DNA from: Cristatella mucedo
Taxonomy: Eukaryota; Bryozoa; Phylactolaemata; Cristatellidae
DNA: 64,000 nucleotides
Assembly: GCA_009760855.2 (NCBI GenBank)
Contig: WPIO01000201.1
Coordinates: forward strand, 308,103-372,102
Direction of reading: 5' to 3'
Position 1 is the first letter of the stretch. The number at the start of each line of letters is the position of its first letter. A model generated the notes under the pieces. The model was given only the letters and a program-made list of their open reading frames with translations. It made no database searches and was not told the DNA's origin. Shown here in pieces: positions 1-10,508 of the stretch. Both the position numbers and the translations under genes were made by a program.

Positions 1-870
1 TGCATTCCTAATTACGTCGTTAAACACCCGAAGCAACGCCGACTTTGTGGAGTGATTAGCTTTTAAAGTCAGACTGGACTTTACTAGCATGGTTTGATTT
101 AAAATATATTACTTTTAGATGGTCTGCCCAAACTCATTGCGATATCTTTGCTACGAATGCTAGAACAAAAACTGGCGGAGGTTTCTCAAGTTCTCTTGGA
201 CCGTTATTGAATTCTTTATTAGTGGCTGGACCACGGCCTTTCGGATAGTTGCTGAGGCATGACCTGCGGCTAATGATAAATTTATGTTGTTTTTTATGCA
301 TGGTGGGCACAGATCGGTGTATCATAGAAGCGGGAAATTGGGAATAGAATCAGGAGAACTTCTGTGATATGGATAGGAACCTTAAGACGAAGCCACTAGT
401 GACATCTTTGAATGTAGACATTGAGGTGCAGCATAGATATGACGGACAAGATTCCATAGGGGTGCTGCTACCATAGGGATGGACTCCCTGAGCTTGTCTA
501 GCTTGCTGACAAGAAGCTTAAGAAGCAATCAGCTAGGTCATCAAAAAGATCACTAGGGAAGGAGCTAACCTGGAAGCGGATTACTAGATGGTTTATTGTA
601 GACATCAGCAGTTTTGCTTATGAGTCTGCGACTTGAATTTTTCTTATAGAAGCTAGGCATGGCCTTTGCTAACATTGACTAGTAAGATCAACAGTTGTAC
701 TCGTATTCCGGTCGATAGAAAGTCAGTCCCGATCTTTAGCATGCTTTTTCAAGAATGCACTTAGTAGATAGACCTAGCTAGTTTAGTTTCTGTGGTAAAC
801 CATAGGCAGTCTGGGCCAGGGTGCACAGTGCGTCTAATCAGATGCCGAGCATGTCAACTAACGCGCTATT
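1..870 (-). mobile_element. Family A fragment: linker and RT N-terminus
   Basis: Antisense piece of the L2/CR1-like family A. Bases 1-180 match the same-strand RT start at 10312-10480, and about 360-865 are the reverse complement of 10850-11200 in the long copy, that is, the linker between endonuclease and RT. No open frame survives. The piece is cut by the window edge, so a 3' portion may lie outside. The divergence is high, so the boundaries are approximate. Confidence 0.65.
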
Positions 871-989
871 AATTCCTTTTTATAGGCGACCTCACGTGTC
901 TAGAAAAGACTTTGACCTGGTTGCCTTAACAGAAACTCAGCTGAAATTGGTATACGCCTAACTAGTAACGATGCAAATTAAGCAGGCCT

Positions 990-1865
990 TTCCTTTTTTC
1001 AGACCCCTAAATCAATCAAATTTGTTCAGGAAATTGCTAATATTACACACATGACCTCCCACTTCAAACTGTTTGCAGTCTCCTCAAAGCAATCTCTCGA
1101 GTGGAACTAACACCATAAATATGGTATTAGCCTCAAGTATTTCCCAGCACTTCTAAAAAAGTCCATAGTCAGCCCAGTACTCAAAACAAGCATCAGTAGA
1201 CCAAGTGAACTTACGCAGCCTCTGCAAAGCCTCGGTACTCAAATATTCTCATGAAAGACACTGTAATCAGTAGTAGAAGACTAGCTGAACTCAAATATTA
1301 AAATTTCAAGCCTCTTTAGTAATTTCAAGTCTGGTTTCAGAAATAATAATTCTGCATTGTCGAAACATCTTCAGAGGGCGTTGGTGAAGTCTCTATCCTT
1401 GGTGTATTCAATCTTTCGGTAGTTTTTGATATACTATCAATCACCGAGTCTTTCTTGAAAGCTTATCTTGCATTGGAATTTCTGGCACTGCATTGCAATT
1501 GTCTAGGTCCTATCTCGGTGGGAGATTCCAGAGTATTAATGTGAATGGAAAAATACCATTCGAGGAACCTCTGAAATATGGCCAAACTCAGCTTTGTGAT
1601 TCTCCCAGTTTGTTTCACAGTTTATACTTTCCCGCAAGGCGATGTGATTACCAGGCACAATCTAGGTTTGCACTCTAGGCAGATCACAGCATGTTTTAGC
1701 TTCGCTTCGATCCCTCCCAGCACTACAGCACGTCAAACTCTGTCCCTGGTCTTGCTGAATTTATTGACCATATCTATACATGGGTTTAAGTAACTTAAAA
1801 AAATTGAATGATAAATAATAGAAAACGATATGCCTAATATAATGCAGTCTGGAAAGCCGATCTCC
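990..1865 (+). mobile_element. Family A fragment: RT palm region, decayed
   Basis: Sense-strand piece that follows head-to-head on the antisense piece before it. The stretch 1140-1400 aligns with 11471-11730 of the long copy, and 1490-1680 keeps the RT block around the phrase SYLGGRFQSINVNGK (read near 1493). The catalytic YADD position near 1665 is no longer recognisable. The frame shifts several times. Bases 1866-1925 look like a scrap of another copy's 3' tail. Confidence 0.65.
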
Positions 1866-1925
1866 TTACAGATACTTCATATTTGCAGCGAAGGAAGCAC
1901 AGTTGAATTTTGTAATCTTATTAAA

Positions 1926-2865
1926 ATTTTTGATAAAGTGCCATCAGATAATTCAATCTTTTTGTAAGTGCTTTACATTTGCCGCAAAGGAATCGCGATA
2001 GGCTGGTTATTTATAGAATGCTCAATAGATAACACGGAAAAAATGGTTAGGGGTAACATGCACAGGGTCAGCTTGCAAGGGTGGTTACTTTCAGCATGGA
2101 CAGTGTCAGCACTCATAAGTATATACACATCATATCCCAGGGACCCACTAAATGCTGTCCTAAATAGGTGCATTTTTAATTTCTCTATAAATGTGGTTGA
2201 GTCAGGAATTGTCGTGACAAAAGTCAGGTGGGTTCCAGGCTTTTGGAGCATGCGAAATAAAGGCAAGGTCTCCAAAGGATTTCAGGATTGTACGAGGTAG
2301 GTAAACTGTTGGATTCCGAAAAGCCGGTCGTACGATGCTTGGTATGGTGGAGACGTAAATCTGATTGGTAGGGTAGCGCCAAAGAATAAAAAGACATGAA
2401 AGGTAGTGACAAACAATGAAGTCGATCCGTTGCTTGACTGGGAGTCAGTGCTCGTCAACGAAAAGCTCTTGATGTGGTAACGGAGAAACACACCCCATAC
2501 AAGCCTAGCTGCACAGTTTTGCACTAGCAGTAAGCACCTGATTGCAAGTGCCAGTAGGCCAGAAAGCAGTGAGTTACAGAGGCCAAGACAAGATGTCCAA
2601 ATGCATGGATCAACTTAGATATGTTATTACTGACTAAAAAAGCCTGAATTTTAGCAATGTTATGTAATGTAGCTGAAAGTAGACAGACTTGACGGTGGAT
2701 TGAGCTGATGTGGTCATGTAATGACATGTGTCTTTAGAACATGAAACCTAGATTTCGTGCACATTTAACAGGAGATAAGCTGCTAGAGCTGGTATTGAGC
2801 ATTAGCCTTTCCAATATCAGAATCACACTTGGTTTGCCTGTAAGCCGCAAGTTAGCTCATCATTA
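1926..2865 (-). mobile_element. Family A copy, 3' end plus RT C-terminus
   Basis: Antisense copy whose 3' UTR starts at about 1926, with a diverged terminal hairpin, and which runs back to the segment just downstream of the YADD block. The residues MQNCAARLVWG, read on the minus strand near 2524, match the family phrase LVQNSAARLVCRERRSCHIT. Several frameshifts break the frame. The (ATT)n tail is missing or lost. Confidence 0.7.
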
Positions 2866-2893
2866 TTCACACCCCTAGATCAATTAAAACTGA

Positions 2894-3273
2894 ATGACAG
2901 ACAGAGTACAATCTACGGAGGCAGCTAAGGTGGTGTATGCATCAGAGTCGGTTGAAGATTCTTTGATGGCAGAAGAAATCCGGCTTGTGGCGACGCCGGA
3001 CTTGGCTGACAAAAGCGCATAAGAGGCAGCAACGAGGTAGCTGAGAAGCATGCAGAAGAGGCGGCTGAGAAAGCAGCCGAGAAGAAAGCAGAGGCGGAGG
3101 TGGCTGCACCGTTTAAGGCCACAGCTGAGGCGGCAGAGACGGCTTATGCCGCTGAGACGTGTGAAGCTGACGCTTGTCTGGATGCTGCGGCACTTGAGGA
3201 AGGAGAAGAATGTGAAGGCGGACGTGGAGGAGGCGAAAGAGGTGAGTGTGTTGGAGTTAGCTGGGGTGACTAG
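2894..3273 (+). pseudogene. Ala/Glu/Lys-rich coding-like block, frameshifted
   Basis: An ATG at 2894 opens 42 codons (MTDRVQSTEAAKVVYASESV...) to a TAA at 3020. A second frame, open from 3010 to the TAG at 3271, continues with the same composition, for example AEKHAEEAAEKAAEKKAEAE. A single frameshift near 3020-3040 would join the two. The alanine, glutamate and lysine spacing suggests a helical or coiled-coil segment. At 3242 there is a strong splice-donor match (AGAG|GTGAGT). A weaker A/E/K stretch continues at 3330-3380. The block joins the 3' end of a family A copy at about 3388 in the same orientation. It could be a decayed host exon, a retroelement ORF1 piece, or chance composition. I do not recognise the protein. 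Confidence 0.3.
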
Positions 3274-3387
3274 GAGGAACTGAAATGGCTATGCCGGCTA
3301 AGGTAGTTAGCTGCTGGGGAGGGGGGCTGGTGAGAAGGCAGAGACAGCAGGAGCTTCGGATGATGCAAAGACGTCTGAGGTAATTTA

Positions 3388-3670
3388 GGCTGAGACATAT
3401 CCTGACTTGTTCGCATTTTTCCGGAAAATAAAGATGCATCTGTTTGTAGCAGCCTTTACAACAGGTCGCTCTGATTCGTTCTTTACGCTCTCATGCTTGC
3501 TGACTGTGAATCTTCCCACTAACGGCTGACCCAGGCCATGTCACCCCTAAGTTAGTTTTGCTGTTTATTGAGCACGATACCGCTAACCATGCAATTGTGT
3601 TTCCTGTGCAATTAGTTTAAAGTTCTTAAAAAAGAGATTGAGTTTCTGAGGGCACTGCTGTAGTTTAAAA
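3388..3670 (+). mobile_element. Family A 3' end
   Basis: Sense-strand 3' terminal piece. It starts with the phrase GACATATCCTGAC, also seen at 12794 in the long copy. It includes the C-terminal residues KIKMHLFVAAFT, which correspond to the family ending FKxxLKTHLFRTAF, followed by the 3' UTR and a diverged terminal hairpin at 3630-3655. Confidence 0.7.
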
Positions 3671-3794
3671 TTCGTTTTAGTTGCAGGTACCGAACACCAA
3701 AGCAGGCTCAATTACGTGTATTCGCTCAATCGCTGCAGTGGGCTAATATGCCACCGTGCTGCCCAGCGTTCTTGACGTTACTCATTAAGCCTTT

Positions 3795-4316
3795 AATAAT
3801 AACAATAATAATGTACTTAATAAAGCGCCCTCAGAGAACTTGATCTCTTTCTAGGCGCTTTACATTTGCTGCAAAGTCAAATGCAATTGAATGGTAAGTA
3901 AAATCATGCTTGAAAAACAAACAAAATGAATTATATGGTTAGGGGTGACATGCACAGAGTCAGCATGCAAATGTGGTTAGTGGCAGCATGCACAGTGTCA
4001 GCACGCATTAGCAAATGAATTAAGAATCACCGGGACCCACTAAATGCTGTCCTAAATAGGTGTTTTTAAGTTCCTTCTAAATGTGGTCAGGCCAGGGGAT
4101 GTTCTGACGCAGGTTGGGAGGGAGTTCAAGGCTTTGGGAGCGTACGAACTAAATGCACGGTCTCCACAGGATTTGAGGTTTGTACGAGGTATTTCTAGAC
4201 TGTTGGATTCGGAAAAGCGTGTGGTACGATGCTTGGCCTGATGGGTATTATATCTGAGAGATAGGCTGGAGCCATAGAAAGAAGGAAACTAAACGTGAGC
4301 GACGAAAGCTCGAAGA
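3795..4316 (-). mobile_element. Family A copy, 3' UTR and RT tail
   Basis: Antisense copy with an AAT-repeat end at 3795-3812, an intact terminal hairpin (GCGCC...GGCGC) at 3823-3860, the 3' UTR, and a little of the C-terminal coding part. It is truncated at about 4316. It is one of the less diverged copies. Confidence 0.85.
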
Positions 4317-4404
4317 CAAAGCCTTTGCCATCCAATACTTAAACATCACTGCCATAAATCACAACAGCCAATAAACCAACAGCAGCTTCATAATCTATGC
4401 TGGC

Positions 4405-4525
4405 AGATAAATATAAATTATTTGTTTGGCACCCCAAGAGAATTTAATCTCTATTCATCCGCTTCAGATATGCCTCCGGATTCGAGCCAACGATGTCAGC
4501 CAGACCTTGTTTGGGACGAGCATAT
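4405..4525 (-). mobile_element. SINE S2 copy
   Basis: Read on the minus strand, this has a B-box-like GGCTCGAATCC followed by a 3' segment. In that segment AGAGA and TCTCT flank the loop TTAAAT, and the copy ends in an AT-rich tail. The stem and loop are almost the same as the family A terminal hairpin. The 5' tRNA-like half is too diverged to place an A box. Confidence 0.5.
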
Positions 4526-4587
4526 TTACCAATGGACCACACCTGATAAATCACTTTAAGCCATAAACTGGCCATATGAGGAACAAT

Positions 4588-4730
4588 AACAATTTAATAA
4601 TAATAATTCACTTGATAAAGCGCCCTCAGAGAACTTAATCTCTCTCTAAGCGCTTTACATTTGCTGCAAAGTGAAGTGAACAATGCAATTAATGCTATTG
4701 ATCCATAAGCAACTGAAATAACTCAACAGC
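4588..4730 (-). mobile_element. Family A 3' tail only
   Basis: Very short antisense copy. It has the AAT repeat, the terminal hairpin at 4619-4652 and about 70 bases of 3' UTR, then truncation. This is typical of strong 5' truncation during target-primed reverse transcription. Confidence 0.75.
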
Positions 4731-4771
4731 CACCAGTAGACCAAATACATGAATAGTAATATTATTATTAC

Positions 4772-5071
4772 TGTTGCAGACAGCAGCCCAAGTTGGTCCC
4801 CACCACTAGAGTTATCTTCTCCCCTCCTCCCTTATAGCTCCGCCCATACTTTACGTATATATAACTCAGCCCTTCTAATGATGTCTAATGATGTCAATCA
4901 GTGGCAATATCCAAGATAAAGCCCAGGATTAGATTTCAAAAAATTCCCAGGATTTACGAGCGCTTTACATTAACTTATGTTTACTCTTCTTTCACTTACT
5001 TTAAATAAAAACTCAGGGCTTATCGTAGGCTCCAGCAATACCAAACTAGGTTTTATGTAGCGAATCCTACA
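4772..5071 (+). promoter_or_regulatory. Candidate pol II promoter or solo LTR
   Basis: A GC-box-like CTCCGCCC (4838-4845) lies 11 bases before a TATA-type box TATATATAA (4856-4864), with a polyadenylation signal AATAAA at 5004-5009. The stretch can be bounded by TG (4772) and CA (5071), as in a solo LTR. The flanking five bases, ATTAC and TATTC, do not match, so there is no target-site duplication. It could equally be chance. Confidence 0.25.
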
Positions 5072-5744
5072 TATTCACTTCTCGATGGTGGCAGTTGTGT
5101 AGTCTTGTAAGTTGTCTTACGTCCTACTGTGCAGCCTTGCTTTCCCACTTTGGAAGAATTGATTGCCACCGAACATCCAAAATGCTCCGGAAAAAGCAAA
5201 AGCCGTGCACCAGCTTTCTCAGTTTCATCCTTGTTTGAGCGATCCGTCTTGCAGATGATCCAGCAGGTGCTCCCGCACGTGCCCCCCGGCTGTGCGTTCA
5301 GCTCGCGTATTGGCTCTCACAGCCGTTCGCCACCCGTTCCCTCTCGAATTCACAGATTTAAAAGAAACTTCCACAAGTGCTGGATGCTGTAGCGAACTCC
5401 GACTTCCCGGCTGTGGACTGAGAAATGACAGGTCAGGCTTGCCGGCGCATTGTCTATCGCCGAGCTGGCTCTAGGCAGCCCACCTAGACTGTCTGGTATA
5501 GCGTTACCACCAGTGCAAAGCCGGTGGTAGGCTTGCCGTCTCAATAGGCATGCATGGTGATAACTACCAGTGATCGGCAAGGAAGCGCGACCTCCTTGCT
5601 GCTGCCTGTGAGCTAGTCACCAGCTACGTACTGCACGATAGCGACTTCACAGTGAGAAGTCAGTATCTTGGGGTACACGAAGTGGCGGTTGATCTCTGAA
5701 GTAAATGCAGATGGGGATTTCTGGTTAGTAACACGTAGCAGTGA
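5072..5744. other. Unassigned sequence
   Basis: No family A, B or SINE similarity seen, and only short open frames (largest about 90 codons) without recognisable motifs. Confidence 0.4.
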
Positions 5745-6330
5745 TCGCAAAGTAGGCAGGATGTACGACCTGAATGAGCAAAACAATGGACCTGGCAAGT
5801 GCTGGTTGAGGATTGGGGTGTCAATGTTAATCATCGCTAACCTAACCGTCGCTAACCTAACGGCATGCATTATTAATCATATAGTCATCATTTTTGTGAT
5901 CTTTAGGTTGAAGGCTACAGTTGACCACTTTCGATAAAGCTTTTGGGATTGATATACGCCTTTTTGAGGAGCTTTCCTGGTCTTTCAGATTGTTTATTTC
6001 CTCACCGTGATTTTTAGGACCACTGCCTTTGATGGGTCGGCTTTTTCGAGCTTGTATTCTCCATGGCCAATTATGCCGAGCCAAGGTGCCCTGTTCACTG
6101 CTACTGAATTGTTCTGCCGCTTATTAGGAGTAGCTGGCGGTTGCCAGTCTGTAATCGGTCATTATTCGGAGGGTACCTGCTTTGCATACCTTGATTGACC
6201 TTCTTCCTCTCGATGAGCAGGAAGGAATATCTGTTCAATGCCGATTGCTTAACCCTCATTTCTGCTGCACATCACAGCACGTTTGCTCGGTACTCCGTCT
6301 ACATGAGCAGATTGGTAGCACCTTAATTGG

Positions 6331-6396
<66 letters not shown>

Positions 6397-6500
6397 ATAC
6401 GCCTGTGTATGCACATTTATTTGGAAGGGGAAAATTTTCATCCGAACTAGTTATTCCGAGTGCGAAGAGCCACATGTCGGCCACTGGTCCTGTTCTCTGC
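5745..6500 (+). repeat. Direct duplication, copy D1
   Basis: Diverged direct repeat of 7004-7960. Matching blocks include AAAGTAGGCAGGATGTACGA (5750) with AAAGTAGGCAGGATATACGA (7008), GGCTACAGTTGACCACTTTC at 5911 and 7158, and GCACCTTAATTGGAT (6319) with GCACCTTAATTAGAT (7591). The phrase TGCACATTT recurs after the microsatellite in both. No protein is recognisable in either copy. Confidence 0.8.
6338..6395. repeat. (GT)n microsatellite
   Basis: Nearly pure TG dinucleotide run inside D1. The equivalent place in D2 holds a GA array. Confidence 0.98.
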
Positions 6501-7003
6501 AGGCTATCGGCTTCAGCTTTTGGTCTACTGCAGCATTCGAACGACTCAAGCTGCCCTAGCTGCCCTATACCGGATATAGCTGGGTTCGATTTGCTGCGAG
6601 ATTTACAAGGGCCTATTTACGACTGGCCCCATCCTGCTGTTCATAGTATTTGCATTGGTTACTTGGTATATTGCGCATAACAAGATAGATCGACATGTCC
6701 ATCTGGGGCTGGAGTCCCCTATCTGCTGAATCGAGTTTGCTGTATGTGATCCATCAGTGCTGTCAGGCGAAAACAAAGCAGCTAAAGGAAGTGGTTGGGA
6801 TGTAATGTAGTCAGTAGTTACATCCCGGGGTATAGTGCTTCCTTCAGTTGTTATAAGGGGTGAGACGATAGTGCAGTCATAGAGAGCACTTGCATAAATG
6901 AGGCTGTTAAATCAGCAAATATTACTTTGAGATTGGCTCTCAAGTTGTAATCGGGCTTGATAGAACCATCTCGTCCAGCTTCCCCATCACTGTACAATAT
7001 TTT
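6501..7003. other. Unassigned spacer between D1 and D2
   Basis: No recognisable element. It probably contains the poorly conserved right end of D1 up to about 6550. Confidence 0.4.
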
Positions 7004-7960
<957 letters not shown>

Positions 7961-8111
7961 CATGCTTACCTGGCTTCCAGCTGCTTCTACCATATGGGTG
8001 AGCTCAAGTCTATGGCTTTCTTATTTGTGTGAACAAGCGATATGTGCTTACCACCATGCTTCCATTCTGTAGCTGCCCTGTGCTGTTATCGCTCGTTTTC
8101 GGTACTACTAA

Positions 8112-8206
8112 TGAACACTAATCATTTGCTTCCTTTCCAGCATTGGCCAAGGCCTAGAAAGAGATCAAGTTCCTTGAGGGTACAATGCAAATGTATTATT
8201 ATTGTG
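8112..8206 (+). mobile_element. Family A-like 3' tail scrap
   Basis: The stretch CCTAGAAAGAGATCAAGTTC (8153) followed by TTGAGGG and a short ATT run matches the terminal hairpin and tail of family A in sense orientation. Nothing of the coding part remains. Confidence 0.5.
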
Positions 8207-8944
8207 CATTACCATAAAATGAATATGATGACATGAGATTGGTAGTTGGTCCTGTCAATTTTGTTTACAACCGATGTACCCATAGTTGTGAGGCAGGGCT
8301 CGGTGCAGCAGTTTTCGGAACTATGTCATGACACACTTTGGAATTGCTTAACTTGCGCCTCATTCATTGGCTCTATGAGAATTAGTTTATGCCTCTCGCT
8401 TCACTATCCCCCAGCCTCATCGTGTCGTCGCAGTTAGCAGCTGCTCTGCGCTGCTGTGACACAATCGTCGTCATTTCGGGGTGAGGGCCAATCGGCTACC
8501 TGCCTTTGCCACCAAGCTTGAACCACCGTCTGGTGCTATTTAATAGGCAGGATTGATCCGTTCGAATACCGACCCTAGTCTGCTGCGGCCACTGCCGTGT
8601 GTGGTAGGCGTATTCTTTTTGTATCGCTGGACTCACTTGCTTTGCACCCGCGCTTCGTAGACCCCAGGTACTCAGCTGATGCTGGCTGCACAAAGCGTGC
8701 TGCATGATGTCGATTCATGTAGTTGATAGTGGTTGCCCATCTAACCCTCTTGCCCTTCCTTCTTTGAGCGGCGGCAGCAGTGCCATAGGCCGGGCGACAG
8801 AACAAGTAGGAAGCCGCAAACGAGATACCAATGGTGACAGTAGTTCATCGTCTACCAGGTAAAAAATCTCTTTTACTTCAGGTTACTCTGATCTCATTTT
8901 GATTCTGTGTGTAAGAAATTGATCCTTCCTTGTTAGAGGTATAT
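8207..8944. other. Unassigned sequence
   Basis: Moderately GC-rich, with CTG-rich patches. No repeat family or protein recognised. Confidence 0.4.
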
Positions 8945-8945
8945 T

Positions 8946-10503
8946 AATAATAATAATAATGCACTTGATAAACCACCCTCAGAGAACTCAATCTCTTTCT
9001 AGGCGCTTTACAGTTGCTTCAAAGGGAAACGCGATTGAATGATGAATACTATCATGTTTGATATACGACATGAATAACATAGTTAGGAGTGACATGCATA
9101 AGGTCAGCATATAAATTTGGTTAGTTGCAAAGTGTCAGCAGGCGTAAGCACATGAAGGACGAATCACAGGGACCCACTGAATGCGGTCATAAACAGGTGT
9201 TTTAAGTTATTTTCAAGTGTGGTCAAGTCGGGGAACGTTCTGACACAAGTCGGAAGGGAGTTCCATGCTTTGGGAGCTACGAACTAAATGCGCAGTCTCC
9301 AAGTTTGCACGAGGTATAGGTAAACCGTTGAATTCCGAAAAGCAAGTGGTACGATGCTTGACCTGATGGGCGAGTAGATCTGAGAGATAGGCTAGAACCA
9401 AAGAATAAAGTGACCTAAAAGTGAGCGACAAAACCTTGAAGTTGATGCGTTGCTTGACTGGGAGCCAGTGGATTTCGGCAAAAAGTGGTGTGATGTGGCA
9501 ACTGCGACACTCACGATAGACAAGCCTGGATGCAGAGTTTTGCACCAGTATAATCGCTTGCTTGCACATGCCGGTAGGCCTGCAAGCAGTGACTTCCAAA
9601 ATTCAAAACGGGATGTCACCAATGCATGGACCAACTTAGTCATGGTATCATTATCCAAACCACCCCGAGTTTTAGCAATGTTACAGTAGGCAAACTTGAT
9701 TGTGGAGCTGATTTGTTCTTCTAACGAGAGTTCACTTTGGAACATCACACCTAGATTTCGAGCTGATGTACCAGGAGATTAGCTGGTAGAGCCCATTTTT
9801 AGGGTCAGCCTTTCCATTTTCTGAATCGCACTGGGTTTGCCCATAACTAGTAAGTTACTTTTATCATCGTTTAGTTTAAGAAAACTTGCAACTTGCTGCC
9901 ATCCATGTGCGGATGTCATCAATACATGCAGCCAGAGAGGTGAGAGAATTCGAGGTGCTCGAAGGCTGAAAGGGATCAAAGTAGAGGTACAACTGAATGT
10001 CATCCGCATAGAAGTGAAAGCCTAGATCGTGCTTGGCAATCACAATAGCAAGAGGGAGAGTTTAAACCATGAAAAGGATTGAACCTGGCATGGCGCCCTG
10101 AGCTACCTAAGATTTCAGAGGTACCTCGGATGATCTTTGTCCATTCACGTCCATACTCTTGAGTCTCCCACAGAGATAGAAAATGAACCATGGCAGAGCA
10201 GTGGCAGTGATGCCCAGGTGAGATATGATGCGCTATAGAAGAACTTATTGATCAATAGTATCAAACGCTGCCGAAAGATTGAGCAAAACAAGCGAAGACA
10301 ATCTACGTATGTCTGCATTCCTAAGTAGGTCGTTGTGCACCCTAAGCAAAGCTGACTCTGTGGAGTGATTAGGTCTGAAACCAGACTGGAACTTACTAGC
10401 AACGTTTGAAGTTTCAATATATGAGTTCAGCTGGTCAGCCACGACCTGTTCCAGTGTTTTTGATAGGAATGGTAGAACGGTGACCACAGGGGTGTAATCA
10501 ACA
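8946..10503 (-). mobile_element. Family A copy, 3' end to RT N-terminus
   Basis: Antisense copy of about 1.56 kb. It has an AAT tail at 8946-8960, a hairpin at 8975-9008, the 3' UTR, then the RT C-terminal block (minus-strand phrase VQNSASRLVYRECRSCHITP near 9540), the mid part, and the RT start up to about 10503. There it meets the 5' end of the sense copy that follows. The frame is broken many times, but the N-terminal RT piece is still open (see 10245-10508). Confidence 0.9.
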
Positions 10504-10508
10504 TTCAC
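10245..10508 (-). pseudogene. RT N-terminal remnant of family A
   Basis: An 87-codon open piece with the first conserved RT blocks. These are a start resembling NYRPVSVLPFLSKTLE (here TVLPFLSKTLEQVVADQLNS), the block FQSGFRPNHSTESALL, and the motif A region. Motif A reads LNLSAAFDTIDQ where the family norm is LDLSAAFDTIDH, so the first aspartate, which binds catalytic metal in RTs, is Asn here. It cannot encode an active enzyme. It belongs to the antisense copy 8946-10503. Confidence 0.85.
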
